Assembly (NCBI GenBank): GCA_944739405.2
Contig: OX123182.2
Coordinates: 103,643,279 to 103,707,278 of the forward strand
Direction of reading: 5' to 3'
Length of the DNA: 64,000 nt
Source: Euclidia mi
Taxonomy: Eukaryota > Arthropoda > Insecta > Lepidoptera > Erebidae
Made by a program: the position numbers and the translations under genes. The notes under the pieces are model-generated. The model did no database searches and was not told where the DNA came from. It saw only the letters and a list, made by a program, of their open reading frames with translations. Each line of letters opens with the position of its first letter. Position 1 is the stretch's first letter. Shown here piece by piece: positions 23,715 through 34,732 of this stretch.

Positions 23715-23757
23715 GACGGAGAGGAACTAATGTTGTTAACATTAGTGCCTCTCCGTC
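23715..23757. repeat. 20-bp inverted repeat with 3-nt loop
   Basis: GACGGAGAGGAACTAATGTT is followed by a 3-nt loop and its near-perfect complement (19 of 20). It is a compact snap-back hairpin of unknown origin. A 71-codon plus-strand ORF (23730..23945) starts inside it and ends in a coiled-coil-like NEIARLESEIANLNE; I cannot say whether that is coding. Confidence 0.6.
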
Positions 23758-24440
23758 TCAATGACCAACGAAAACAATCTTCGGTCTATTGGAAGAATGA
23801 ATCTCCTTTTTCAACCAGATACTGTACACTAGTACAGTTTCAGTTCAAGAAAGAAACTACAGACGTCAGTAACAACGAAATTGCGAGACTGGAAAGTGAA
23901 ATAGCAAATCTTAACGAAACATACGTATTATTATTAAAGACATAAAGACATATTTATTTCTGCATTTTGGTTGTTTACAACACTTATACATGTCAAAACC
24001 CTATTCTAGATGAAGCCGGCTTTTCCTAGCTAAATGACTTCTTGAGAAGAAAGGCCGAAACAAACTCAGAGTCATTGTTTTTTTTTGTCACTTCAATTTC
24101 TTTAGTCTTTTCTTCATCTTTTGAAGTCCAGACAAAAAAGGGTTTAGTATGCAAGTATAATACAGGAAATTATCTGACGCTTTTGACTGACTCGGCTCAC
24201 TGATGGCCCGCATTCAACAGCAATCGTACGTCTCAACCTTAATTGAGGGAGCCAGCACGATCTGTATCACTATGCCTCCACGCCATCAGAAGGTGTATGC
24301 ATAAGCATGTCAGCCTAAGCCATCAGACAGGTTGCCACAACTATTTGTTTATATGTTTAATAATGCCCACATCGTACTCACAACTTTACATGCTAATACA
24401 CAGTAAAATACATGTTGCAAACAATAAGTAAAAATAATAA
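23758..24440. other. intergenic, nothing recognised
   Basis: Apart from the tail of the small ORF mentioned at 23715, no coding or repeat signal. Confidence 0.4.
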
Positions 24441-24449
24441 AAATTTAAA

Positions 24450-24725
24450 CAATAAAATGTCATATATTTAAAATGTCAGAAAATATTATTAAATGTCAGA
24501 AAATATTATTGAATGTCAATTTATGAATAATAATATATTACTTAAGTAATTTTAAATGTCAAAAGAAAATAAATAAAATAACAATGTCAAATCAAACAAT
24601 GCCAAAACAAAATAAATAAAATTACAAATGTCAAATTAAAAATGTCAAAATGTAAAAATATAAGTATTACAAATGTAAATAAAAATATCATGTCACTAAT
24701 TTCAAAATGTCAAAATTCATAATTT
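24450..24725 (-). repeat. ATGTCA-rich 3' UTR of the LINE
   Basis: At least nine copies of (A)ATGTCA(A) occur in about 270 bp, including a tandem duplication of AAATGTCAGAAAATATTATT. On the element's sense strand this is a repeated TTGACATTT. Such repeats may be part of the 3' end recognised by the element's RT (inference). Confidence 0.6.
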
Positions 24726-24731
24726 TTAAAC

Positions 24732-27651
24732 TCAATTCCAGGCATTTTTGTCTGCTAAATAATCTTTAACTGTGTAATAAGCTTTTGAACACAAGCTCTG
24801 TTTAATAAATACTTTGAATTTGTTAATACTTAGTTCCTGAATATTGCCTGGAATTTTGTTGTAAAAACGTATGCTTTGACACTTGAATGAGTTACTTATT
24901 TTTTGTAGTCTAGTTGAAGGTAGAACAAGTTTGTTTTTATTTCGTGTGTTTAAATTATGAATGACACTGAATTTAGAAAACATATTTATATTTTTCCTGA
25001 CATATAACAAGTTCTCATAAATGTATTGAGATGCGACCGTCATTATCTTAATTTCTTTAAATTTTTCCCTCAGTGAATGCCTTGAACCAAGATTGTAGAT
25101 TGCACGAATAGCCCGCTTCTGCAGTACAAACACAGTTTGAATGTCAGCTGCGTTGCCCCATAATAAAATGCCATATGACATTATGCTGTGGAAATAACTA
25201 AAATATACTAATCTGGCCGTATCTATATCAGTTAACTGACGAATTTTGTAAACCGCGTATGCTGCAGAGCTAAGTCTATTCGACAACTGACCTATATGTG
25301 GGCCCCACTGTAGCTTAGAATCTAAGGTTATGCCTAAGAATACGGTGTTATCTATAAGATCCAACTCTTCTCCATTCAAACATATGTTAGGTTTAACTTG
25401 TTTTACATTCGGTCTTGAAAATCGTATACATTTTGTTTTTCTTTCATTTAACAGTAAATTGTTAGCTGTAAACCATTTAACTACTTTAGAGAGAGCGTTA
25501 TTTACATCGTCATTATTTGATTGTTGTCGTCTTAGTTTAAAAATAAGTGATGTATCATCAGCAAATAACACTATCTCTTCATTATTTTGCATAATGTATG
25601 GCAAATCATTAATATATACAAGGAAAAGGAATGGACCAAGTATTGAACCTTGCCGCACTCCCATTGTGACCACTGAACCTATAGAAACTTTTCCATTTAC
25701 CTCAACTCTCTGTATCCTATTACTCAAATATGATGTTAAGAGATCCAAAGCAGTGTTCTTAACTCCATAGTAATGTAATTTCCTGATCAATGTTTCATGA
25801 AACACGCAATCAAAAGCCTTAGATATATCACAAAAGACTCCCAGAGCATCATGCGACTCCTCCCAGGCATCAAAAATACTATCTTAAAGCTCAACTCCAG
25901 CATCGGTAGTTGAACGACCCCTAGTAAAACCAAATTGTTTTTCATGTAACAGCTTATTGTTATTAAAATGAATTTGAAGCTGACCTAGAATTATTTTTTC
26001 AAAAATTTTACTAAACGTGGGTAGCATAGATATTAAACTATAATTTGTGGGGTCAGATGTGCTACCTGATTTAAATAACGGAATTACTTTACTACTTTTC
26101 ATTTGATCAGGAAACACACCACAGTCAATGCATCTATTGAAAATCATTGCCAGTTCCGGTGCTACTGTGTTCATTATAGATTTCGTAATCACAACAGAAT
26201 TGCCCCAAAGATCACTAGTCTTCTTCAAATTAAGGGTATTAAAAGTTTTTACAATATCTCTGTCAGTGACATAACTAAAACTAAATTCAATGTTACACCT
26301 ATTGACATTTTGTTTCAATAGAGATTCGGCGTCATTAGGGGACGAGTTGAGGGATTTAGTGGTTGAGACTCGAATGTCTGTGAAGAAATTTTCAAATGCT
26401 GTGGCAACCTCAAAATCTGACTTTAATATCTTTTTATTTAATTGAAGAGTGTAATCGTTACTTTTAATCTTGACCCTTCCAGTCTCATTGTTTATAATAT
26501 CCCACGTTGCTTTTATTTTATTGTCACTGTTTTTAATTTTTGATTTTAAATAAAGTGTCTTAGCTTCACGACAAATCTTTTTAAATAACTTGGAATAATT
26601 TCTTACATATAGACAAAATTGTTCATCATTTTTATTAATTACTTTCTGTTCATATAATTCGTAAAGCTTATTTCTACTTTTATAAATTCCAGTGGTTACC
26701 CATTCACTGAAGGATGTAGTACCAGCAACTAAGATTCTCTTAGGGACAAAGATAGAATTGAATATAGTACAGTACATGTCAAAGAAAGAATTGTACCACT
26801 TATTAGGATCGTTATTATAGCATAAGTATGGTAATGTACTTGTGAGTTTATCCTTAAGTCCCTCCAGACGACGCAAAGTGTTTGGCACCACACTCAATTC
26901 CTTTTTTAGACTGCATAGCAAATGTTATAGATTGTCCACAATGATATGATGTTCATTTGTTAATTATTTGCTTTCTAACTGGTACAATATCTGTAAATAT
27001 ATTGTCCATACAAGTAGATGTCGTGGAAGTTATCCTGGTGGGTTCCAAAAATAAGCATGCAAGATTATATGACTTGAACAAATTCTTAATTTTGTGGCAA
27101 TTCAGGGAATCTTCTAGTAAATTAATATTAAAATCGCCACCTACTATTATAGATTTATTTTGTTGGCATAGTTTCCGTAACACATCATCCATGACACTTT
27201 CAAAGTTGTCATAGCAGGATGATGGTGGCCTATACACACCCAAAACAAGAAGTTGGTCCAACTCCACACAGGCTATTTCCACTGTCCGTTCAACAGAGAA
27301 ACTAACAATGTCACTACGATTCTTAAATTTAAGCAGCTTGTTAACTAAAATCAATGATCCACCATGTATTGCATTTTGTCTGCTGAACGAACTACCAACT
27401 AGATGGTTATTAAAATTGCACATGAACAGGTGATCTTTAAGCCAATGTTCTGTTATACACAAAATATCGACGCATTCACCATTCATGAACAACTCCACTT
27501 CTAAATCTTTATTTGACATACCTTGTATATTTTGATGTACCAGTTTTAGTACTTGTGAATTTCTAAATGAATTATTAGTTGGATTGGGCTTATTCGTACA
27601 TACCAGCCCATTATTAATGAAAGTGTCATTGCAAGAGGTATTCTCTATTGT
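24732..27651 (-). pseudogene. LINE ORF2: endonuclease + reverse transcriptase, broken
   Basis: The endonuclease frame (27651..26953) contains VHQNIQG, ITEHWL (catalytic Glu), VLGVYRPPSS and GGDFNINLLE (Asp and Asn). It ends early, after a shift and a stop near 26910..26953, so the terminal SDH is not readable. The RT occupies 26921..24732 in one frame with a single internal TAA at 25884..25886: QFGFTRGRSTT, motif A CDISKAFDCV, motif B VRQGSILGPFLFLVYIND, motif C FADDTSLIF (both Asp kept), and a C-terminus ending KDYLADKNAW. Lesions: one shift or deletion between EN and RT and at least two stops. The start is set from the first readable codons after ORF1; no clear ATG precedes the endonuclease. 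Confidence 0.8.
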
Positions 27652-27659
27652 CGAATTAT

Positions 27660-29272
27660 TTAATTTAAATTAATAGAAATGTCAGACTGTGTAGCCAAAA
27701 TACTGGCTGAATCATTATAAATGTCATTTTGTTGCTGTATAGGGGCAACACGTTTATTAGCCAAATTCTTGGCTGAAATGTCAATACAAAATGCTAGCGA
27801 CTCAGCTAGTTCTCTTTTATAATAAGAATTCAGATAACAAGTATCTTGCGTCAAATGTAAAGCTTTACTAACATAATTGTTAGAGTCAAAAACATGAAAT
27901 TGATTGTTATTGTATGACCAACTACACAAATTTATATTAAGACTATGTCTAATATTATTTTCTTTCTGTGGCAACCCTTTACTGAAAGGTAAAGTGAGCA
28001 TAATAATTTGATTTAAATTTAATTCACATAATTTACTGTAATAATAGAATAAAAATCTTTTATTTAAAGATCCTCTTTTACTAAGTAGGATCAATAAAGT
28101 TGTATCCTGGTCAAAATTGAAGTTTATAATTTTATCTAAAATAGCAATGGAACTTAACCCAGGCAAACAGTAGTTCATCACTAACCCATCACTATATGTG
28201 TTCGCCAACAACTGACCCATACCTTTTCCAATCTCGTCACTAAATATTATCACTTTATTTTTATTTTGTAATATAGTTTTACTGTCTAGTTTGTTATTTT
28301 TTAATTTATTTAGAGTGTGTTTAATATTTGAATTTGTATTGTTTAAATAACTATTTGGCAAATCCGGGTCACATGTTGGCAATGAGCAAGCTGGCGAGTG
28401 TTGGTGGTTGAACGGGATGTCATTGTTCAATGGTATTCAGCATTTGTTACTATTTGATGCCACCAACTCATTCATTGCCAATATGTACTCTTTCATTTGT
28501 AGTTCAGAGCTTTTATATTTATTTGTCATTGATACTAATTTGTCACTAAGATTATTTAATTCTACCTGCAAATTATTAATTTCTAATTAATGTTTCAAAT
28601 TATTTTGGTGATATTTCTGTGTGTATATTTTTAATTTTTCAAGAGCAAGGAATCTTTCCCTATTTAACTTAACATTTTTTATGAAAAATTTTTGTCTATG
28701 AACTAATTTTTGGGTCTTTTTATGAATTTGTTTATTTTGACATATTTCTTAATTCTATTCTTACTACCCCTAATCAATTTTATTGAATTATTTTATTCTT
28801 TGCACACTGAGAGACTATTTGGAAATGATGCTTTAGAACGATTTATATCAGTTATCATGCTTGGAGCATGAACCACTAGCTCATCGAACAGACTTTGATT
28901 TGCCGTTGTAGTGATTTGATCTTGGGTGAATTCTAGATGAGTTATTCTACTGTTTGCCTTGTGTAACTGTTTGTCTAAGAACTGTATACGGTCAAGTGCT
29001 TGTTCATACTGCAAGCTACACTCGGCAAACCCGTCCACAATGAGCTGGAGTCCATCCCGAGCACTCATGGCATCAGAGAATTGAGTATGTAGCTGAGCCA
29101 TTTCACATTTTAATATCTTATTTTTTTCCAGTAAGTTCAACATTTCTTTCTCGTTATCTTCTCTTTCCTCTATCAGTTTGTTACACAACTCCTTAGAGTT
29201 CTTTAATTCAATTAAAGCCAGTTGGACTTTAGACTCTTCCTGGCGAGCCAAAGCTTTACGAGTCATAATCAT
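27660..29272 (-). pseudogene. LINE ORF1: coiled coil + SGNH-esterase-like domain
   Basis: The upstream part (29272..28793) is about 158 residues of charged coiled coil (LARQEESKVQLALIEL ...). The middle (28793..28430) is broken but still reads coiled-coil fragments such as LVSMTNKYKSSELQ. The downstream part (28430..27660, 256 residues) contains VIIFSDEIGKGMG at residues 60-72, then CLPGLSS and LLILLSKRG. This is the layout of the SGNH/GDSL esterase domain found in CR1-like ORF1 proteins, where the first block normally holds the catalytic Ser in GDS. Here it is SDE, so the classical nucleophile is missing. The true start is probably the ATG at 29272 or 29266; the open frame further upstream has only a TTG. 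Confidence 0.65.
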
Positions 29273-29812
29273 AGTGAAAAGAGAGAAATACAAGTACAAA
29301 GAAAGTTTTGTTCAAAAGTAAAGGAGAAGATTGAAATACGTAGTAATAGTAGAGTTTAAAGCTAAATATTATTGTAAGAAAGAACAGCTGATCTCGTTGA
29401 AAGTTGTGTAACCAACTAACAAGGTTTAGGTTATGTTTATGTATGTTTACTATTTATAGGTGGTTATTTAAGAACTTGATAGCACTTTTTATTCGGAAAT
29501 ATACTAAATAAAACTATTTTATACGTATAAGTCGATTTTAGATAGTAGTTACAATGTTATACCTGTTTGTAAAATGACAATGCAAATTTAGCCGGTAGAT
29601 TGGTTGTCAAAAAAGAAATCACAATAAACTCACCTTATTTTCACAGAAAACACTAATACTTTTATAGATTATTACAAATAACACATTTATTAAGTAATTA
29701 ACTTGTAATAAGCTTTAATAATTTGATTATTTTATATTTTTATTTGTAAAAAATACGGGACAAGGTCGGATCAGCTGTTAACCTCAGTGTTGCCACAGAG
29801 CGGCAATCCCAA

Positions 29813-31267
29813 ATATTACATAACCAAATATCGATGAAAAATATTTTGTTTTACTACTTTCTAAAGGAATAGACAACCTGCACAATTATTTCCGCTGCCC
29901 CATACAACATGTACCTACCTACCACTGTGATACGTGAAGAAATGATATACATATTTGATTTAAATGATTTTGATTTTGCACCAATAGGCAGCAAGATCCC
30001 TTGATATAAAAAGGTAAGGTGTTCACTGAAGCTTGCTCTTTATTACACACTGTTCTTAATACTAAACATAGAGCGAAGTAACATTCCAAGAATTCGAGGT
30101 CATGCTATTCAATTTTCTAAATAGCCTGTCCAAGTCACACCCTAGTCTTTCAAATAGAAACTTATAGAATGAAATTCTTGACCTACTGATCTTTGAGTGC
30201 TCTGACTCGCGGTGACACGGAAACTATGTCCGACGGAATGACAAATCGGAAGCTAACTAACTGACCTAGTAGGTTGAATCCATTTTATATCTAACAGATT
30301 TATATTTCAACCTATCTGAGTTCAATATTGCCATGAGTGATAATCAGAATATCTGATATTGTTGGCAGTTTTTCAATTCTTTTATAAGAGTCCGGTTGCA
30401 TTTTAAACATATTTTCGTCTAAGGTACTGAATAATAATATAAACAATGTGATACATTTTATTAGTGACATTTCAGTGTTGCTTACTTTTTTGTTCATTAT
30501 TACTTGTGACGAACCAGCGCCCTATCTATATATCTGATGTTGCCGTAAATCAGAGTGATGAATGAGTATGTTCTACTTAATTTACCAAACGAATGAATGT
30601 TTAATACTTACATATTTAGTATACTTTTATTTATTTTTTACAAGTACACTCTAGGATTATGGGAAGTGATTGGATGCGGGTGGCTCATAATCAGTCTACG
30701 TAACACTGGGCCTAGATACAAATAAAATATGCAAATTGTAAGTATTTGAATTCAGAGTATCAGGTATCTTACGGCTGCTGCAGACTAGGTCCAAATTGTA
30801 AAGTTGGAACAAAATTGCTTAAATTAAAGATGTATAAGGTATATCGTAGTGTGAAGTATATCTTCACGTTGTCACTACAAGACAACTCTAATGTAATTAA
30901 AATAATACATTAAGTAATAAAAATAATTTGTCTTTAAAAACAAACATACATATATTTGTTTGTATAGTAGTATACATAGAAATTGAAAATACTCTAAATA
31001 TCTTCACGATAAACTGCACCCAACATATAATAACAAAGCTGTGACAAACAATTGTCCCACGCACGTCACATCTGTGCAGATTACTACAAGAGACTGAGCT
31101 AATGTAATTGTTCTGCAAGCAAATAATACGTCTATTTCAAATAGAATAGAATACAATTGTGGTATCAGCATAAACTGAGGACGCTCCGTTGAAAACTGGG
31201 AGTATTCAATTATTTTGTTAAGAGTATGCTTTGTAATATATCTGGACAAACAGTTGTTTAATTGTCA
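29813..31267. other. intergenic, nothing recognised
   Basis: AT-rich, several short chance ORFs, no repeat shared with the rest of the window. Confidence 0.45.
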
Positions 31268-31340
31268 AAGTTTGCTTTTCTCTAGTGGAAGATACCTACG
31301 TGATAGCTTCACGTATCTTCCACTAGAAAAAAGCAAACTT
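31268..31340. other. 73-nt near-perfect hairpin, pre-miRNA-sized
   Basis: The 5' arm AAGTTTGCTTTTCTCTAG ... GATACCTACGTGA and the 3' arm TTCACGTATC ... AAGCAAACTT pair over about 32 bp, with one mismatch and a 3-nt bulge, around a loop of a few bases. Size and shape fit a miRNA precursor. They also fit a tiny MITE or an inverted duplication. There is no evidence of expression, and I do not recognise the arm sequence as a known miRNA. Confidence 0.55.
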
Positions 31341-31678
31341 GATTGTTTGCATATTCTATAAACCTCATAATTACGGTTAGTATTTTTATTTATTAATAGA
31401 TCATTAGTGCATTTAATTTCGCAGTCCAATGCTAAGCGTATGTCTCTCTTATTTGAGTCATACGTTGTGAGTAAAAAGGAGGATTTACCAACAACAAAAC
31501 GCTGGCCAGACGGGTTAGTATAGGGTTTCATGATCACCATTTCTTCACAAAGATATTACTTGTTTTATGTATTTTCATTAGTCGCCCTATACGATACCTA
31601 CTTGATGAAATGCAGTAGTGGTAATTATTTTTATCCGCGACACAAATGGGTAAAAGTAGTTCGTCTACAATTCATAGA

Positions 31679-31711
<33 letters not shown>

Positions 31712-31919
31712 GGGTTTAATATGGAGCTTTCGTGTTTCGCAGACTTTATTCACTACATATTGTACCAGTGTAGTATTGAATTATGAGTTTATCTGTAGAA
31801 ATGGCGTTAAACTTTATATATATTTCTAGAAACGCTTTTCTGATAGTATATGTCGTTGTAGCAAGGAAGTTTAGTATTGAGAGAGATATTTAATAAATTT
31901 ATAACAACTACTTACTATG

Positions 31920-31983
<64 letters not shown>

Positions 31984-32038
31984 GGTACAATATGTAGTGA
32001 ATAAAGTCTGCGAAACACGAAAGCTCCATATTAAACCC
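31712..32038. repeat. perfect 55-bp inverted repeat flanking an (AT)n-bearing core
   Basis: Arms 31712..31766 and 31984..32038 are perfect reverse complements (GGGTTTAATATGGAGC ... TTGTACC). The 217-bp core ends in the (AT)29 tract, and a second (AT)n run (31687..31711) abuts the left arm. It could be a foldback element or MITE, or an inverted duplication mediated by the AT tracts. No clear target duplication. Confidence 0.8.
31923..31980. repeat. (AT)29 microsatellite
   Basis: Uninterrupted AT dinucleotides inside the 31712..32038 structure; a shorter (AT)n lies at 31687..31711. Confidence 0.95.
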
Positions 32039-32223
32039 ATCGTGAAGCACTTGCAGTCGACATTAAGCTAAGCTTGACACCTATTCGAATCAAGTGCGAG
32101 ACTTCCATGAAATATATTCGCATTTGTATACGCTATATATGTTAGAGTACTTTGTGGTGTGTAAATTGTGGAAGGCTTATGTTTAACTTACCAACAGATA
32201 TAGTTACATATAACAGACAAAAA

Positions 32224-32426
32224 TAGTAAATGATCACCAAAATTAAACCAGCATTTCAATGTAAAATTATAACTAAAGTTTTTTTCTTAGTTGTATGAAA
32301 TACCAACACATAAATTGGATTTAGTTACACCACCTGCTTTAATAAACTAAGTTGACGGAGCCCTGCTCTGCAGGGCTCCTATTTTTGAAACCTAACATAA
32401 CCTTTTGATTTGGTGATCATTTACTA
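32224..32426. mobile_element. small MITE, TA-flanked, with internal GC hairpin
   Basis: Terminal inverted repeats GTAAATGATCACCAAA (32226..32241 and 32409..32424) are perfect and flanked by TA on both sides, as in Tc1/mariner-type insertions. Inside, 32357..32379 is a perfect 10-bp GC-rich hairpin (GGAGCCCTGC / GCAGGGCTCC, loop TCT) followed by TATTTTT. No coding capacity, about 200 bp. Confidence 0.6.
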
Positions 32427-33157
32427 CATTTGGTGTTCGAATGCAATTTGAAATGCAGTCGTGACTAAAATAGCTAGTACTATTGTAATTTTAGACTTTA
32501 TTTTTCTGGTGTTAAGTATATATTTTTGGTTAAAGAATTATCAAACCATTTTATGCTTGCTTATTTAACCCCATTGTGTAATTTATTAGCTTAATACTGA
32601 CGTTTTCACAGGAAAACTGTGGTCCTATTGGGCGTATAAACATTAGGCAAGAATTGAAAATAGTCCAATGAGGCCAAAATGGTACAATAACAAATTGCAG
32701 TTTTCATTAATATTTTTTAAGTTTGTGGGTCTGGCATCGAATTTGTCCGAAGGCTTCCGCCGTATAACGTAGTAAAGGTGATTACAGCAGCTGTGTCTTG
32801 TCTGCCTCCACTTAGAAGATGTCAATTGAAAGCAGCCTTATAACCGAGAGAATTGTGACAATTCTGTCGGTTATAAAGCTGTGCTACAGTAATAGTCTAT
32901 AATCAATCCCATATTTCACGTCCTCTGTATCAAAGATGTTTATAGTTTAATATGCGTAAATTGTGCCCTTCCTACCGACATTATACAACTTATTTGCATC
33001 CGATACGTTTCTGTTCTGTACTTTTAATTACTTTTTTTTTGGTATTTATTTTGCTTAGTGTTAAGTATATATTATGTTGAATTATATTTTATCATTGATG
33101 ACTTATTTATACTTTTATTCTACTTATACTTTTAGGAGAGGGAAGATGATGGACCAC
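32427..33157. other. intergenic, nothing recognised
   Basis: AT-rich, no coding or repeat signal seen. Confidence 0.45.
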
Positions 33158-33354
33158 TTGATACGACACGATAACTTTGTCAAAATAATATTAGAGGGAA
33201 AATTGATGGAAGAATAGAAAAAAGACAACATCGACGAAACTATGTGGCATAGTTGAAGGAAATTGTTGGGATCGGGTGGTATCAAGAAGTCAAAGAAAAG
33301 GTAGGAAACGGCAAATAATGGCAATTGCTCTACCGCTAAGAGCTATGCACTTAA
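33158..33354 (+). pseudogene. LINE reverse-transcriptase C-terminal relic
   Basis: Frames joined by one shift read RHDNFVKIILEGK, then DGRIEKRQHRRNYVA, LKEIVGIGWYQEVKE and WQLLYR-ELCT. This matches the C-terminal tail of a common insect LINE RT (pattern H-D-N-x-x-K-x-x-L-E-G-K-x-D-G). Several stops and one frameshift; 5' truncated. No function left. Confidence 0.65.
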
Positions 33355-33876
33355 CTGAAAGAACATCTATAACTATAATAATTTCAAAGGGATCTGATAT
33401 AAAAGTACAAAACATAATTATCTATTGGAGAGCCTCATCTCTAAAAGATAATTATGCCTACCGGGAAACTTTTGTATCGGGCTATTATAGCTTATATATT
33501 TTCGGTAGGAAAAAATTGTAGTTGTTTTATTTTGACTGAAATTGCTAACTAAAAATAAAATTTCTTAGAATTATGTCAAAATAAATATAAGTGTTCTAGA
33601 AATTTCTCCACATTACTGTCAATAGTGAATATGTCCACAAGACTGGCAACGTTCACACATTGAATAGACAACCTTTTCTGCGAAGTAGAGACTAGCTGCA
33701 TGCTCATATTATGTCTATTCATGGCATATTTTATATTTTTTACCACTTAATCACTACCTACCCGCAGCGTAATTGGTTGTTATACAGTATGAAAAGTAGA
33801 ATGTAAATTTTACAACAGATTTCACCGACGCCGTATATTAAATGTTAAACCATTGGGTGCAAGAAGCTGTTTGGCA
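33355..33876. other. intergenic, nothing recognised
   Basis: AT-rich spacer leading into an (ATA)n tail that belongs to the SINE that follows. Confidence 0.45.
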
Positions 33877-34140
33877 TAATAATAATAATAATATTCTACC
33901 ACAGTCACACAACACCATCTAGTCCCAAACTAAGCATGGCTTGTACTATGGGTAGGTACTAGACAATGGATAAACATACTTATATATTTTTTTTGTAAAT
34001 ACATACATTTTATACATAGAAACACCCAAATCAAGACAAACATCATGTTCACGCACACAAATGTTTGACTTGAGCTGGAATCGAACCCGCGACCATCGGC
34101 GTTGCAGTCGTTTACACTCCCGCTGCGCCAACCGGTCGTC
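33877..34140 (-). mobile_element. SINE family C, copy 3
   Basis: Reverse copy of the 17852 family with an (ATA/TAT)n tail at 33877..33894 and the head at about 34065..34140 (minus strand TTGGCGCAGCGGGAGTGTAA, GGTTCGATTCC). Nearly complete. Confidence 0.85.
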
Positions 34141-34354
34141 GGCATGAATGTCCATTGGAGACTGTAGGTTTGCATTAAGGAGTGATTGCCTGATATTCCC
34201 ATGGAATCGGAAATAAATGTGCGGTCGTAAAGATAGAACAAGAAAGCAGCGAAACGAACAAGATACTTGTATCATATAATAATCTTAAGTTGAAAAACAA
34301 AACAAATCAAACAAATTGAAAACCTCCAACTTTTTTAGAAGTTATTTAATAACC

Positions 34355-34689
34355 AGCGATAGCCTAGTGAAGTACCAACAAACTGCCATGCACCAATGAC
34401 TTTTCGGAGTTATGTGCATATTGAATTGTTAATTATCCCTTATCCCGTGCCTTGGAGAGCACGTTAAGCCGTCGGTCCCGGTTTTCATGAAGATCTTTGA
34501 CAATCGTTACAGGGCGTCACCGTCTAATAAACTAACACTAGTCTAAACTATGGAATAACGCCATCCCTTCGCGTTGCGGAGGTCAGACAGGCGGTGGCAC
34601 CGTGGAAGAGCTAATATTCAGCCAAATCCGGTTAGACTAGAAAGTGGACCCCAGATTGAAACTGCGATAACGCTAAGAGGATGATGATA
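34355..34689 (+). mobile_element. SINE family A, copy lacking its B box
   Basis: Same body as 1825..2192 (GTGCCTTGGAGAGCACGTTAAG, TAGACTAGAAAGTGGACC). The segment from the end of ACTGCCATG to CACCAATGAC that holds the B box in the first copy is deleted, so this copy should not be transcribed from its own promoter. It ends in (ATG)n. Confidence 0.8.
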
Positions 34690-34698
34690 TATATATGA

Positions 34699-34732
34699 TG
34701 CATCAAAGAAGTTCAAAAACTTCTTTGATGCA
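34699..34732. repeat. perfect 15-bp hairpin
   Basis: TGCATCAAAGAAGTT, loop CAAA, AACTTCTTTGATGCA. It sits just after the tail of the SINE at 34355..34689. Possibly a templated inversion at the insertion site. Confidence 0.7.

Larger units (their letters stand above)
24441..29812 (-). mobile_element. long decayed LINE, esterase-type ORF1 (CR1/Daphne-like)
   Basis: A minus-strand non-LTR retrotransposon of about 5.4 kb: a 5' UTR (about 29812..29273) beginning near TGGCAACACTGAGG, a coiled-coil/esterase-like ORF1, an endonuclease-RT ORF2, and a long AT-rich 3' UTR built of ATGTCA words. Domain order fits the CR1/Jockey superfamily; placement in the Daphne-like group is my best guess from the SGNH-like ORF1. 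Both ORFs contain stops and frameshifts. Ends are approximate. Confidence 0.75.

Noticed and set aside
31265..31540. 91-codon minus-strand ORF
   Set aside because: Runs through the hairpin at 31268..31340 and a repeat fragment; no domain.
32357..32395. Helitron 3' end (hairpin followed by CTAA) or bacterial-type terminator
   Set aside because: No 3' flanking T, no 5' TC end seen; it lies inside a TA-flanked inverted-repeat element, and nothing else in the window is bacterial.
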